From: JBBQED01 sp038320345
GTDB taxonomy: Bacteria > Bacteroidota > Bacteroidia > AKYH767-A > OLB10
Length of the DNA: 40,947 bases
NCBI GenBank assembly: GCA_038320345.1
Contig: JBBQED010000024.1
Coordinates: 1-40,947 of the forward strand
Reading direction: 5' to 3'
Part shown: positions 1-8,246 of the stretch, piece by piece
How positions within the stretch are numbered: the stretch's first letter is position 1
How the letters are laid out: every line of letters starts with the position of its first letter
Program-made: the position numbers and the translations under genes
Notes under the pieces: model-generated
What the model was told of the DNA's origin: nothing
The model's input: the letters and a program-made list of their open reading frames with translations, nothing else
The model's database searches: none

Positions 1-66
1 GACACCCCTTTCACCCTTAAGCATTAAAGAAGGATCAAAGTATATTTAAAGGTGAAATGGAGGTGA

Positions 67-2193
67 TTACTTACGTTCCAAACTATCTAGGAGTTTACCT
101 TCCAGTTCCTCTGCAAACGATCGCTTATTTTTTTGGGAAGAAAGATGAATCCCATACAGCCAATCGGAATTTTTCATACTAGCAGATAGTACATTTTGCA
201 TAGCAGAATCTTTGAGTATTGTTTCATTTTTTAATGCTAAAGCTTGCAATACGAAATTCAGATCGTGTTTATATTTTCCACTGCGATCATATGGTGGATG
301 TCTGAGTAATAATCGATAGGAACTATCTGGTAAATTCATATTATAAAATGCAGCGGAAGCATTTAATAAAGCATCTGGATAATAATTGTTTATACTTAAG
401 GCTCTGTTGAAATACTGAATTGCTGTGAAATGGTCGCCTTGTTTTTCATATCCGGAACCAATATCATTGAGTAATTGAATATGATAGGGGTTATGTGCTT
501 CAGCTAATCTGAATTGCTCTGCAGCAGTATTAAGATCTCCCTGGTAAAAAAATCCAAGCCCTTCATACCATTTCAAAGGAGTACCGGAATTATCTACGGA
601 ATAAAACCAAGATTCAGCCTTTAATGATTCACTGATCATCTCTTGCCATTTGGTACGATGTTGGGCAACCAGCACTTTAAATAAATGACCCTCACCATTG
701 AATCGTTTTGCTATTATAAAAAAGGAAAACAGTGAAAGTATGAATGCACCCCAGTAAAAAGATACGGTATTATTAGAAGGAGTATTAGTGGGTTGATGGA
801 ATAACTTTACGTAGGTACTATTAATTATTCCCAGCATCAGGATGAAAAGGATAAATGGATAAAACAAACTTGCTGGGTAAGCAAATAGGGCATCAACAGA
901 AAAGGCACTGACACCGGCGAGCATGAGTAGCATCAATGTTTGGGTTGATCTATCATTGCTTTTTTTGAGGATACGTATTCCATAATAAAAACTAATTACT
1001 AGCATTGATAAAAATGCTAGTAAGCCTATTATTCCTTGTTCCGTAAGTAGTAGCAGAAATTCATTGTGTGGATGTTCATAATGCATGATGCCAAAATTCA
1101 AAAAGCTTGTTCCTCCAATTCCATATTTCGCAACTTCAATTTTCCAATTATCTGCATCGGCACCTGTCCAATGATGTGCTCGGTTCATTGCTAGTGAATT
1201 TTTAATCATGAGTAACCGTTCATAGCTACTATTATTATTGAGGGAAGTGGTCTCTTCAATAAGCTCAGGATGCTGAAAATAATTAATGAGAATGTGAGCT
1301 TTTGTTTTAAGAGGCGCAGCATTCTCGGTATTAAATGCAAAAACTCCAACTATAAAAATGATCACCACGGTGAGTATGGCGGTAATACTTTTTTTTCGAC
1401 TAAAAAATGGGTTGGAAGAATGATATTTCTGTGTAAGGATCCTACCAGTAAAATATACTATAGTGCCGATGATTATTGCCGTTAAAACAGAAAGTGATTG
1501 TAAGATAATAATGAGCACTACGGACAGGATAATGGTGCAGCAACAAATTATCCTGACCCAGCTTTTTTCAGTCCATGCAGAATAGAGGAGAAAAGGTAAT
1601 GAAAGCATGAGTGTTTCGGCAAAGAAATTTTTATTTCCTAGAATTGATGTAATGGAATTAACGTCAAATAAAAATCGACCTTTCAAAAAAATATCAGGAA
1701 TCGCAAATGCTATAAAAATAAATAAGGATACATTTATTCCCATCATGATGGTTCGTAGCATTTTCTGATTTACACAGATCCATGTTGTTATCAGGAAAAG
1801 AAAAAGAAAGGCTACAGTGTAATTTGCTAATGTGCAAATAGCGTCGCCCAAATTAATACTCAAGCGGAGAGCTATACAATGAGTTATCCATACTGCAATT
1901 ACAGAAAGGCAAAGCTTTGATTTTAATGGAGAATAAGAAGTTAGAGATTTAGCTTTTTTTAAAGCAATGGCGTTTATTAGTGTAGCGATTATGAGGAACA
2001 GGGCTAATGCCAAAAAACGGCTGCTAACTCCTGGTTCTATAGAATATGGAAAATAGGTCAATGGAAAAATAAATGCGAGAAATACGAATACAAGTCCTGA
2101 AACTCCTAATGGGAGATGGCTTTCTTGCTTTTCAGAAAGATCAAGATTATTTACTTCTTGTCTTTTTGTCGGATCCTCTTTCAAGCTTGCCAT
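67..2193 (-). CDS. O-antigen ligase/Wzy-like polymerase with C-terminal TPRs
   Basis: A 708-residue polytopic inner-membrane protein. About ten to twelve hydrophobic segments span residues 30-455, with another near 478-495. The Wzy/WaaL-type features are GNKNFFAE (residues 186-193) and, in the large periplasmic loop, HPHNEFLLLLTEQG (374-387) after NSLAMNRAHHWTGADADNW (332-350). Family members polymerise or ligate undecaprenol-linked glycans at the periplasmic face. Residues about 543-612 form TPR-like helix pairs (YYPDALLNASAAFYN), a common extension in Bacteroidota homologues that may dock partners. The ATG at 2193 is the first in frame, after stops. It faces away from the Wzz-like gene at 2669, so the two are not an operon but probably belong to one envelope-glycan locus. 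Whether it acts as ligase or polymerase cannot be told from sequence. Confidence 0.85.
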   Translation of the reverse strand: MASLKEDPTKRQEVNNLDLSEKQESHLPLGVSGLVFVFLAFIFPLTYFPYSIEPGVSSRFLALALFLIIATLINAIALKKAKSLTSYSPLKSKLCLSVIAVWITHCIALRLSINLGDAICTLANYTVAFLFLFLITTWICVNQKMLRTIMMGINVSLFIFIAFAIPDIFLKGRFLFDVNSITSILGNKNFFAETLMLSLPFLLYSAWTEKSWVRIICCCTIILSVVLIIILQSLSVLTAIIIGTIVYFTGRILTQKYHSSNPFFSRKKSITAILTVVIIFIVGVFAFNTENAAPLKTKAHILINYFQHPELIEETTSLNNNSSYERLLMIKNSLAMNRAHHWTGADADNWKIEVAKYGIGGTSFLNFGIMHYEHPHNEFLLLLTEQGIIGLLAFLSMLVISFYYGIRILKKSNDRSTQTLMLLMLAGVSAFSVDALFAYPASLFYPFILFILMLGIINSTYVKLFHQPTNTPSNNTVSFYWGAFILSLFSFFIIAKRFNGEGHLFKVLVAQHRTKWQEMISESLKAESWFYSVDNSGTPLKWYEGLGFFYQGDLNTAAEQFRLAEAHNPYHIQLLNDIGSGYEKQGDHFTAIQYFNRALSINNYYPDALLNASAAFYNMNLPDSSYRLLLRHPPYDRSGKYKHDLNFVLQALALKNETILKDSAMQNVLSASMKNSDWLYGIHLSSQKNKRSFAEELEGKLLDSLERK

Positions 2194-2668
2194 ATTATAA
2201 TAGGTAGGTGCTTCATTGATTTATTTTATCGATGCAATGTATAGAGAATATAAGATTGCACTATGCAAAATTAAGTTCAATTATTATTAATACTATTTCA
2301 AAACTCTCTTAACTGTTTTAACTTATTTGACCCTATTTCATTCCTCATCTATCAGAATCTTTTCTTCTTTAGCTTTCAGGCTCATTTCTTGATGATCAAA
2401 ATATGCATGAAATGCGAACGCCACTTCAGGTTAGTAGATGCCCTCTAAAAATACTAACGGAAATTGATACTTTTGCGCAACATTCATAAATAATATAGAT
2501 TTTTTTCGATATTCGGAAAGTATTCTTATTTTTATCTAAAGATTCGACTGTTGGACATCCCGCATAGGTGATACTTTCAATATCAGTGCTATTAGATAGA
2601 TAGCTACATTGAACGGAGAAAACTTGAAATCTTGTAACTGAACTTCAGCCTTATTTTAAATTTATTTT
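2194..2668. other. 475-bp spacer between divergent polysaccharide genes
   Basis: The spacer separates the minus-strand Wzy-like gene from the plus-strand Wzz-like gene. It is AT-rich. It contains a probable decayed minus-strand coding sequence (2338-2655, listed separately) and one plus-strand match to the Bacteroidota -7 consensus, TACTTTTG at 2468-2475, with no clear -33 TTG at the right distance. I see no tRNA, inverted terminal repeats or intact gene here. The short plus-strand reading frame at 2403-2489 (28 codons) is too small to support. Confidence 0.5.
2338..2655 (-). pseudogene. Probable decayed coding sequence, family unknown
   Basis: One minus-strand frame runs about 105 codons with only two internal stops (TAG at 2536-2538, TAA near 2431-2433) before a TGA at 2338-2340, in AT-rich sequence where many more stops would be expected. 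The pieces look protein-like: FKFSPFNVAIYLIALILK, then ILSEYRKKSILFMNVAQKYQ and PLVFLEGIY, a stop, then PEVAFAFHAYFDHQEM and a charged C-terminus ending KILIDEE. A second minus frame over the upstream half is also open (it contains AGCPTVESLDKNKN), so a frameshift near 2520 is possible. No start codon is evident. I do not recognise the family; chance openness cannot be excluded. Confidence 0.33.
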
Positions 2669-3589
2669 ATGTCAACAAAAGAATTTTTTGATGAATTGAA
2701 AAGCGGAAGGAACTGGTTGTTGATTTTAGTAACAGGAGCATTAATTATACCCTTCGCTCTTTATTTTTTCAAACCTTTTCTTTTTCAGTCAGAAGCAGTA
2801 TTTATTGTAATGAATAACGATGCTCTTGGGCAGGTATTAACTGAAACTTCGAATACTCAAGTTTCTACCTCTCCGGAAATAGAAGTAAATCGATTATATT
2901 ACCTTGCGAATTCAACGGAAATGCTTCGATACCTCATAGATCATTTTAATTTGCAGGAGCATTATCAGACTGAAAGCAATTCTGTACTTGATATTAACCT
3001 CTCTATTTCCATATTGAAATCAAGAATTTTTGTAAAAAAACTAGATCATGATGCAATCAAGGTTACGGTTAACGACAAGAATCAATTATTATCAGCAGAT
3101 ATAGCTAACGAATTAGTACGTCATTTGGAAGTCATCAATAGAAGTTTTATAGTAGAAGGAATTCGTCAGAAAATATGGATTTATGATCAGGTGATTTCTG
3201 GAATCGAAGAGGAATCCGCAAAATCAAAAAGTGAATTAAAAAATTTACTCGACACGTTTAATCATTCCGTCAATAGAGTTTATCCCGCAACCGGCAAAGA
3301 ATTAAGTGACCTTAAATTAGAGCTAGCAGAATTGACAGATAAGATCACGCACACTGGAGAAAATGAATTGAAGTTTAAACAAATTTATAATAAAGCGGCA
3401 GCAGAAATGGATAAGGGAAATATCCAATCTATTAAATTAGTAAGTGAAGCAATGCCTGATCGGAGATCGCCATTAATCCCGCTATTTCAGGTGCTATTAG
3501 CGGCAATTTCTACTTCAATAGTCTTGGGGATTTTTATAATTTACCTGATTCACGAATATAAGCCTTACCTCAGGAAAGTAGTTAGTTGA
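2669..3589 (+). CDS. Wzz-like polysaccharide chain-length determinant
   Basis: A 306-residue protein with the polysaccharide co-polymerase layout: N-terminal membrane segment (residues about 16-34), a periplasmic domain beginning FQSEAVFIV (39-47), helical and coiled-coil-forming sequence at 160-250, then the Pro-rich junction AMPDRRSPLIPLF (261-273) and a second membrane segment (273-295). There is no cytoplasmic tyrosine-kinase domain after the second segment, so it is a short Wzz/PCP-1-like form and not a Wzc/PCP-2a kinase. Such proteins set the modal length of O-antigen or exported glycan and work with a Wzy polymerase; the nearby Wzy-like gene on the other strand is a plausible partner. 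The start is the first ATG after the relic-bearing spacer. Confidence 0.8.
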   Translation: MSTKEFFDELKSGRNWLLILVTGALIIPFALYFFKPFLFQSEAVFIVMNNDALGQVLTETSNTQVSTSPEIEVNRLYYLANSTEMLRYLIDHFNLQEHYQTESNSVLDINLSISILKSRIFVKKLDHDAIKVTVNDKNQLLSADIANELVRHLEVINRSFIVEGIRQKIWIYDQVISGIEEESAKSKSELKNLLDTFNHSVNRVYPATGKELSDLKLELAELTDKITHTGENELKFKQIYNKAAAEMDKGNIQSIKLVSEAMPDRRSPLIPLFQVLLAAISTSIVLGIFIIYLIHEYKPYLRKVVS

Positions 3590-3679
3590 AAGACTTATTA
3601 TACAAGATTTACATACTAATTTAGCCTCGGAAAGCGAGATTTTTGATAAAAATCAGTTCTTTTAATACTACCTGAGCCG

Positions 3680-3687
3680 TATCTTTG
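3680..3687 (+). promoter_or_regulatory. TAnnTTTG -7 box of trhO
   Basis: TATCTTTG matches the Bacteroidota primary-sigma -7 consensus TAnnTTTG exactly. It ends 8 nt before the trhO ATG at 3696, so a start 4-8 nt downstream of the box would leave almost no 5' leader. No TTG is seen at the usual -33 distance. Confidence 0.5.
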
Positions 3688-3695
3688 TCGCCAGT

Positions 3696-4763
3696 ATGAT
3701 ACTTCATAATAAATACGACAAACAAACCCTCCGTAAGAAGTTGGAGGCAGAACCTTTTACTAGGACTACATTATCATTTTATCGCTACGTAAATATTGCT
3801 AATCCCGTAGCTTACCGCGACGATCTGTATCAAAGATGCGAAGATCTTGGAATTCTAGGAAGAATCTACGTTGCGCATGAAGGAATCAATAGCCAAATTA
3901 GTATTCCTGATCCCCATTTCGAGAAGTTTAAAGCCTTGCTGGAAGCAGATCATCATCTGTCCGGTGTCCCATTAAAAATTGCTGTGGAGGATAATGGTAA
4001 ATCCTTTATTAAATTAATTGTCAGGGTCAGAAATAAAATAGTGGCAGATGGATTAAAGGATGATTCATTTGATGTCAATAATGTTGGAAACCATCTCAAT
4101 GCAAAGGAATTTAACGAAGCGCTCGAACAACCTGGAACTATTGTAATCGATATGCGCAATCACTATGAGAGTGAAGTAGGGCGGTTTGAAGGTGCTTTAT
4201 GTCCTGATGCTGATACTTTTCGTGAAGCCATGATGCAAGGAATGGACATGGTGAAGGATAAAAAAGATGATAAAATTTTGCTTTATTGTACCGGAGGCAT
4301 CCGCTGTGAAAAAGCCAGCGCATGGTTTAAACATCATGGTTTTAATGATGTGAATCAATTGTATGGTGGAATTATTGAGTACGCAAGAGAAATTCGTCAG
4401 GAGGGAGAAGCCTCTAAATTCATTGGGAAAAACTTTGTATTCGATGATCGTATGGGTGAGCGCATCACCGAAGATATCATCAGTGTTTGTCATCAGTGCG
4501 GAGCAACTTGCGATACCCATGTAAATTGTGCTAACGATGATTGCCATCTGCTTTTTATTCAATGTCCTAAATGTGCTGAGCAATACGAAGGATGCTGTAG
4601 TCCAGAGTGTATTGCCATTTTTCAGCTTCCTATTGATGAACAGAGGAAAATTCGAAAGGGAAAGACAAAAGTCGACTCATTATCGGTCTATAAAAGCCGC
4701 CTTCGTCCTAATCTCCGGAATGTGATTGCAAGAAACCAGGGCTTGAGTATTGATAGGGCTTAG
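3696..4763 (+). CDS. trhO: tRNA uridine(34) hydroxylase TrhO (YceA/UPF0176 rhodanese)
   Basis: A 355-residue protein of the TrhO family, which hydroxylates wobble uridine 34 of certain tRNAs in an oxygen-dependent reaction (the step before 5-methoxy/carboxymethoxy-uridine). The N-terminal acylphosphatase-like UPF0176 domain covers about 20-120. The rhodanese domain follows (about 140-235), with active-site loop YCTGGIRCE and the conserved Cys at about residue 198. The C-terminal domain has the family's Cys/His-rich pattern (CHQCGATCDTHVNCANDDC, continuing CPKC and CCSPEC), probably metal-binding. The ATG at 3696 lies 8 nt after a -7 box and gives the normal family length, so it is preferred. 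The gene appears to be transcribed alone. Confidence 0.93.
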   Translation: MILHNKYDKQTLRKKLEAEPFTRTTLSFYRYVNIANPVAYRDDLYQRCEDLGILGRIYVAHEGINSQISIPDPHFEKFKALLEADHHLSGVPLKIAVEDNGKSFIKLIVRVRNKIVADGLKDDSFDVNNVGNHLNAKEFNEALEQPGTIVIDMRNHYESEVGRFEGALCPDADTFREAMMQGMDMVKDKKDDKILLYCTGGIRCEKASAWFKHHGFNDVNQLYGGIIEYAREIRQEGEASKFIGKNFVFDDRMGERITEDIISVCHQCGATCDTHVNCANDDCHLLFIQCPKCAEQYEGCCSPECIAIFQLPIDEQRKIRKGKTKVDSLSVYKSRLRPNLRNVIARNQGLSIDRA

Positions 4764-4870
4764 CCTACAGTAGTCGTTTTCAAATACTTTTCATCTTCTT
4801 TAGTCAAGAGTCCACCCCAATTTGTCAATAACTTACGTAGTTCTATTAGGATCATGGGGTAGGTCCGATG

Positions 4871-4878
4871 TATATTTG
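4871..4878 (+). promoter_or_regulatory. TAnnTTTG -7 box of recJ
   Basis: TATATTTG is an exact match to the -7 consensus, 33 nt before the recJ ATG, giving a leader of about 25-30 nt. A clear -33 TTG at 17-23 nt upstream is not visible. Confidence 0.5.
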
Positions 4879-4911
4879 TTTTTTACAATTCTTAAACAGT
4901 AATTTTCGCTC

Positions 4912-6642
4912 ATGCAAAAAAGATGGGTACTTAAGTCCCAGGGTAATCAGGATGTGGTTACCAGTCTTGCTGCGGAATTACGTGTTAATCGTATTCTTGT
5001 CAACTTATTGGTTCAGAGAGGCATAGATACTTATGAAGAAGCTCGTCGATTTTTCAGACCTTCCCTAGATCATCTCCATGATCCTTTTTTAATGAAGGAT
5101 ATGGACAAAGCCATAGAGCGTATTGGAGAAGCGATCCGCAATAAGGAGCATATTCTGATTTATGGCGATTACGATGTTGATGGAACTACAGCTGTGTCGT
5201 TGGTATATACGTTTCTAAAGTCGATTTCTGGAAACATCGGCCATTATATTCCTGACCGTTATAAAGAAGGTTACGGCATTTCCAAAATGGGAATTGATTT
5301 CGCAAAAGAGAACGGTTATCAATTGATCATCGCACTAGATTGTGGTATTAAGTCCAATGATAAAATTGCATATGCCAACGAAATCGGTGTCGATTTCATC
5401 ATCTGTGATCACCATCGACCAGGTAATGAAATTCCAGATGCTGTTGCTGTTCTTGATCCGAAACGAAGTGATTGTGAATATCCCTATAAAGAACTTTCAG
5501 GGTGTGGAATCGGCTTTAAATTGATTCAGGCATTTGCACAGTTAAATCATATTCCTTTCAGTCAACTTGAACAGTATCTCGATTTGGTTGCTATCAGTAT
5601 CGCTGCTGATATCGTTCCGATTACTGGTGAAAATAGAATCCTTGCGTACTACGGATTACAAAAATTAAATCGTGAACCTCGTCCAGGAGTAAAAGCAATT
5701 TTGGATTTAGGAGGCTTCAAAAAGGAACTTACCATTAATGATATTGTTTTTGCCATCGCTCCCCGCATTAACGCTGCAGGAAGAATTGAACATGGTTCGA
5801 AAGCGGTAGAACTTCTGATTTCCAAAAATGAAGACCTTGCTAATTTTCTTGGTGATGATATTGATGAAAATAATACTACACGTAAAAATCTCGATTCACT
5901 CATTACCGATCAAGCTTTACAACAGATTGTTGATGATCCAGGATTTGTGAATCGTAAAAGTACAGTCGTGTATAATCCTGAATGGCATAAAGGAGTGATC
6001 GGAATTGTGGCGTCACGACTAACGGATAGGTATTACCGACCAACGATTGTTCTGACCAGAAGCAATGGTATGGTTTCAGGATCGGCACGTTCAGTGAAAG
6101 ATTTTGATGTGTATAATGCCATCGAAAGGTGTAGTGATCTGTTGGAGCAATTTGGTGGACATATGTACGCTGCTGGATTAACGATGAAAGAAGAAAATGT
6201 AGATCAATTTATTGCTCGTTTTGAAGATATTGTTGCTGCTACCATCACCGATAAAATGTTGGTACGCGAAATTGAAATCGATGCAGAGTTAAGTCTGAAA
6301 GAGATCTCCCCAAGCTTCTTTAGAATCTTGAAACAATTCGCACCTTTTGGTCCGGGTAATATGGCGCCTATCTTTAGAACTAATCTAGTGCATGATAATG
6401 GCAGAGGAAAAGTTGTTGGAAATAATCACTTGAAATTAACCCTCACTCAAGACGGACTTCAGCCTGGATTTTTTGATGGCATCGCTTTTCAATTAGGTCA
6501 TCATCATCCGATGGTGGAGCAAAATGAATCTTTTGATATTGTTTATCATGTCGAAGAGAATACCTTTAACAATCGTACAACACTTCAGCTGAATATTAAA
6601 GATCTGCGTTTTGCTAAAGAGCAGGTTTCCGTGGCGTCATAA
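4912..6642 (+). CDS. recJ: Single-stranded-DNA-specific 5'-3' exonuclease RecJ
   Basis: A 576-residue cytoplasmic DHH-family nuclease that degrades 5'-ended single strands in RecFOR recombination, mismatch repair and base-excision repair. Motifs in order: IYGDYDVDGTTA (residues 83-94, metal-binding Asp residues), ALDCG (141-145), CDHHRPG (165-171, the DHH motif), AADIVPITGE (231-240), then the DHHA1 motif GGHMYAAG (415-422). A C-terminal OB-like domain follows (about 455-570, containing FAPFGPGN). Length matches the usual 560-580 residues. The 3' end overlaps the convergent DUF6268-like gene by 29 bp (6614-6642), so read-through transcripts of the two would be complementary there. Confidence 0.96.
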   Translation: MQKRWVLKSQGNQDVVTSLAAELRVNRILVNLLVQRGIDTYEEARRFFRPSLDHLHDPFLMKDMDKAIERIGEAIRNKEHILIYGDYDVDGTTAVSLVYTFLKSISGNIGHYIPDRYKEGYGISKMGIDFAKENGYQLIIALDCGIKSNDKIAYANEIGVDFIICDHHRPGNEIPDAVAVLDPKRSDCEYPYKELSGCGIGFKLIQAFAQLNHIPFSQLEQYLDLVAISIAADIVPITGENRILAYYGLQKLNREPRPGVKAILDLGGFKKELTINDIVFAIAPRINAAGRIEHGSKAVELLISKNEDLANFLGDDIDENNTTRKNLDSLITDQALQQIVDDPGFVNRKSTVVYNPEWHKGVIGIVASRLTDRYYRPTIVLTRSNGMVSGSARSVKDFDVYNAIERCSDLLEQFGGHMYAAGLTMKEENVDQFIARFEDIVAATITDKMLVREIEIDAELSLKEISPSFFRILKQFAPFGPGNMAPIFRTNLVHDNGRGKVVGNNHLKLTLTQDGLQPGFFDGIAFQLGHHHPMVEQNESFDIVYHVEENTFNNRTTLQLNIKDLRFAKEQVSVAS

Positions 6643-7513
6643 ATTCTTTATTGGTAACAAAACGGAATGCAAGTGCGGTTCTAAAGACCATGCTCTCGGC
6701 AGGTTTAAATTTATTATCACTTACCACATTGTCTTCTTCTGAATGGATGGTGTACTCACGTCCTACGGTATTTCCTACTTCCACAGAGAGTACAAGTGGA
6801 GTTCGTGGAATGTACCAATCGACAAAAAATTTAAGTAAACCTTCTGATAAACGGGAGTAGCTATTTACACCTTGCTGTTTGTAGGATTCTTCAAATCCAA
6901 GGTAATTGATACCACCATGTAAAGCTGGGCAGAAGGTATAGTCAAGCACAGCATTTTGTGGTAAGGTTCCGAAAATAAAAATCTTTTCTGAGGGATGCCA
7001 TTCGCAGCCCAACAAGGGTAAAAAATAATTACCGAAGAATTCCCGGTTATAATAAACTCCCAGCTTCCCAATAAATTTTTTAGAAACTGTTTTATTGAAG
7101 AGCACTGCACCGCCAAGCATATCTACTTTAGAACCCATTTTGAAATCCGTAGATGCATTATATCGATAAATCCCAACCGTCACAATTTTATTAGTGGTAT
7201 CCTCAAAAGTATGCGCCAATGCCAGTGGAAAGTATAAAGTATAAAAATTCGTTTTAGTATCATTTTGAAAATAGGAGCGGTAGCGGTAGCCCGGACTAAA
7301 AAGAAGAACATTTCTTTGATTCAGGATGATCGGAATATTCAGCTGAATACCTTTAAGATTATTATCGATGCGAGCTTCATCGGCTCCCTTGTAAAATTCT
7401 GAAACAGGCATATCTGCCAACTGAACTGCCGCTAGATCTAGGTAAGGTTGAGCTAATGCATGCTGCCAAAAGCACATCGTAAAAACGAAGAATAGGAGTA
7501 CTGGCTTTCTCAT
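6614..7513 (-). CDS. DUF6268-like outer-membrane beta-barrel protein
   Basis: A 299-residue predicted outer-membrane protein. I start it at the ATG at 7513: MRKPVLLFFVFTMCFWQHALAQ is a clean Sec signal peptide ending at ALA|Q. An upstream in-frame start at 7576 would sit on the -33 element of the gene's own likely promoter (7547-7577) and would bury the signal. The mature part alternates aromatic and polar residues in beta-strand pattern (YRYRSYFQND, YTLYFPLALAH, GKLGVYYNREFFGNY) and ends in strand FRTALAFRFV plus a short tail. This resembles the DUF6268 family of Bacteroidota, whose function is unknown. It is convergent with recJ and overlaps its last 29 bp. Confidence 0.72.
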   Translation of the reverse strand: MRKPVLLFFVFTMCFWQHALAQPYLDLAAVQLADMPVSEFYKGADEARIDNNLKGIQLNIPIILNQRNVLLFSPGYRYRSYFQNDTKTNFYTLYFPLALAHTFEDTTNKIVTVGIYRYNASTDFKMGSKVDMLGGAVLFNKTVSKKFIGKLGVYYNREFFGNYFLPLLGCEWHPSEKIFIFGTLPQNAVLDYTFCPALHGGINYLGFEESYKQQGVNSYSRLSEGLLKFFVDWYIPRTPLVLSVEVGNTVGREYTIHSEEDNVVSDNKFKPAESMVFRTALAFRFVTNKEFMTPRKPAL

Positions 7514-7546
7514 TGATGGAATTAATCTTCTGGCGGGACTTGCAGG

Positions 7547-7577
7547 TAAAAGTATACAGGATTGCTGATCCGACAAA
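7547..7577 (-). promoter_or_regulatory. Promoter of the DUF6268-like gene
   Basis: On the minus strand TTTG (plus 7574-7577) is followed after 19 nt by TACTTTTA (plus 7547-7554), which differs from TAnnTTTG only at the last base. It lies 33 nt before the ATG at 7513 and supports that start. Confidence 0.45.
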
Positions 7578-7645
7578 TCTTCTAAGGAATGATCTTGCTT
7601 AGAAACATTTTTAGGGGATTAATTTAGATTTCATAAACAATTGTG

Positions 7646-7653
7646 TATGCTTG
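7646..7653 (+). promoter_or_regulatory. Possible -7 box of the FISUMP gene
   Basis: TATGCTTG has one mismatch to TAnnTTTG and ends 4 nt before the ATG at 7658. If used, the mRNA would be leaderless and the upstream in-frame GTG at 7643 could not be the start. It is weak on its own. Confidence 0.28.
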
Positions 7654-7657
7654 CAGA

Positions 7658-8218
7658 ATGAAGCAATATATGATCACCTGGGTTTGCCTGATTACTTTAT
7701 TAGCGGGTTCTATGCACGGCGGAGAATCGGCATTAACAGATTATAAAGGCGAACCTCGCGATACAGTCAGAATTGGAAATCAGGTATGGATGGCGAAGAA
7801 TCTGAGTATTCCTGCTCCTAACTCCTTCTGGTACGAACGCGATTCTGTAGGCAATGTTGAGAATGGACAACTTTATTTCTTCTCCGGAGCGTTGATGGCT
7901 TGTCCCAAAGGCTGGCATCTGCCGAGTGATGAAGAGTGGCAGCAAATGGTGGATTTTCTTGGTGGTAAAGTGGATGCAAAAGATAAGCTGATGAAAGGTG
8001 GTTCTTCCGGTTTGAATCTAACGTATGCGGGTTACCGAAGTTCGAATAGTTCCAATGATTTGTTTGGGAGAAAAGGACAAACAGGGTTTTACTGGACCTC
8101 AACCGTAAAGGCAGAACAAACTGCATACGCAAGGACTGTTTCCTCCGATTCACTCCATGTCTCTTCGAATTTCTATCGTAGAGCAAATGCATTTTCTGTG
8201 AGGTTTGTGAAAGATTAA
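7658..8218 (+). CDS. FISUMP-domain secreted protein
   Basis: A 186-residue exported protein. The start at ATG 7658 begins a signal peptide, MKQYMITWVCLITLLAGSMH. A GTG five codons upstream is in frame but adds no signal feature and overlaps a candidate -7 box. The mature part has the hallmarks of the Fibrobacter succinogenes major paralogous (FISUMP) domain: IGNQVWMAKNL, then CPKGWHLPSDEEWQQM, a GYR segment, FYWTST, and the terminal VRFVKD. FISUMP proteins are often surface lipoproteins in Bacteroidota with no settled biochemical role. There is a Cys in the signal h-region (VCLI) but no good lipobox, so a lipoprotein is not asserted. It ends 28 bp before the EamA start. Confidence 0.75.
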   Translation: MKQYMITWVCLITLLAGSMHGGESALTDYKGEPRDTVRIGNQVWMAKNLSIPAPNSFWYERDSVGNVENGQLYFFSGALMACPKGWHLPSDEEWQQMVDFLGGKVDAKDKLMKGGSSGLNLTYAGYRSSNSSNDLFGRKGQTGFYWTSTVKAEQTAYARTVSSDSLHVSSNFYRRANAFSVRFVKD

Positions 8219-8232
8219 CAATCTGTTTTATT

Positions 8233-8240
8233 TAGTTTTG
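8233..8240 (+). promoter_or_regulatory. TAnnTTTG -7 box of the EamA gene
   Basis: TAGTTTTG matches the -7 consensus. A TTTG at 8204-8207 sits 25 nt upstream, slightly long for the -33 element. The box ends 6 nt before GTG 8247 and includes the TTG at 8238 that would otherwise be read as a start codon. Confidence 0.45.
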
Positions 8241-8246
8241 CAGGAC

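Noticed and set aside
2403..2489. 28-codon plus-strand frame in the polysaccharide spacer
   Set aside because: Too short, no promoter or ribosome-binding evidence, and it overlaps the stronger minus-strand relic.
3626..3644. Possible terminator after the Wzz-like gene (CTCG/CGAG stem with ATTTTT)
   Set aside because: Only four base pairs in the stem, so too weak to claim.
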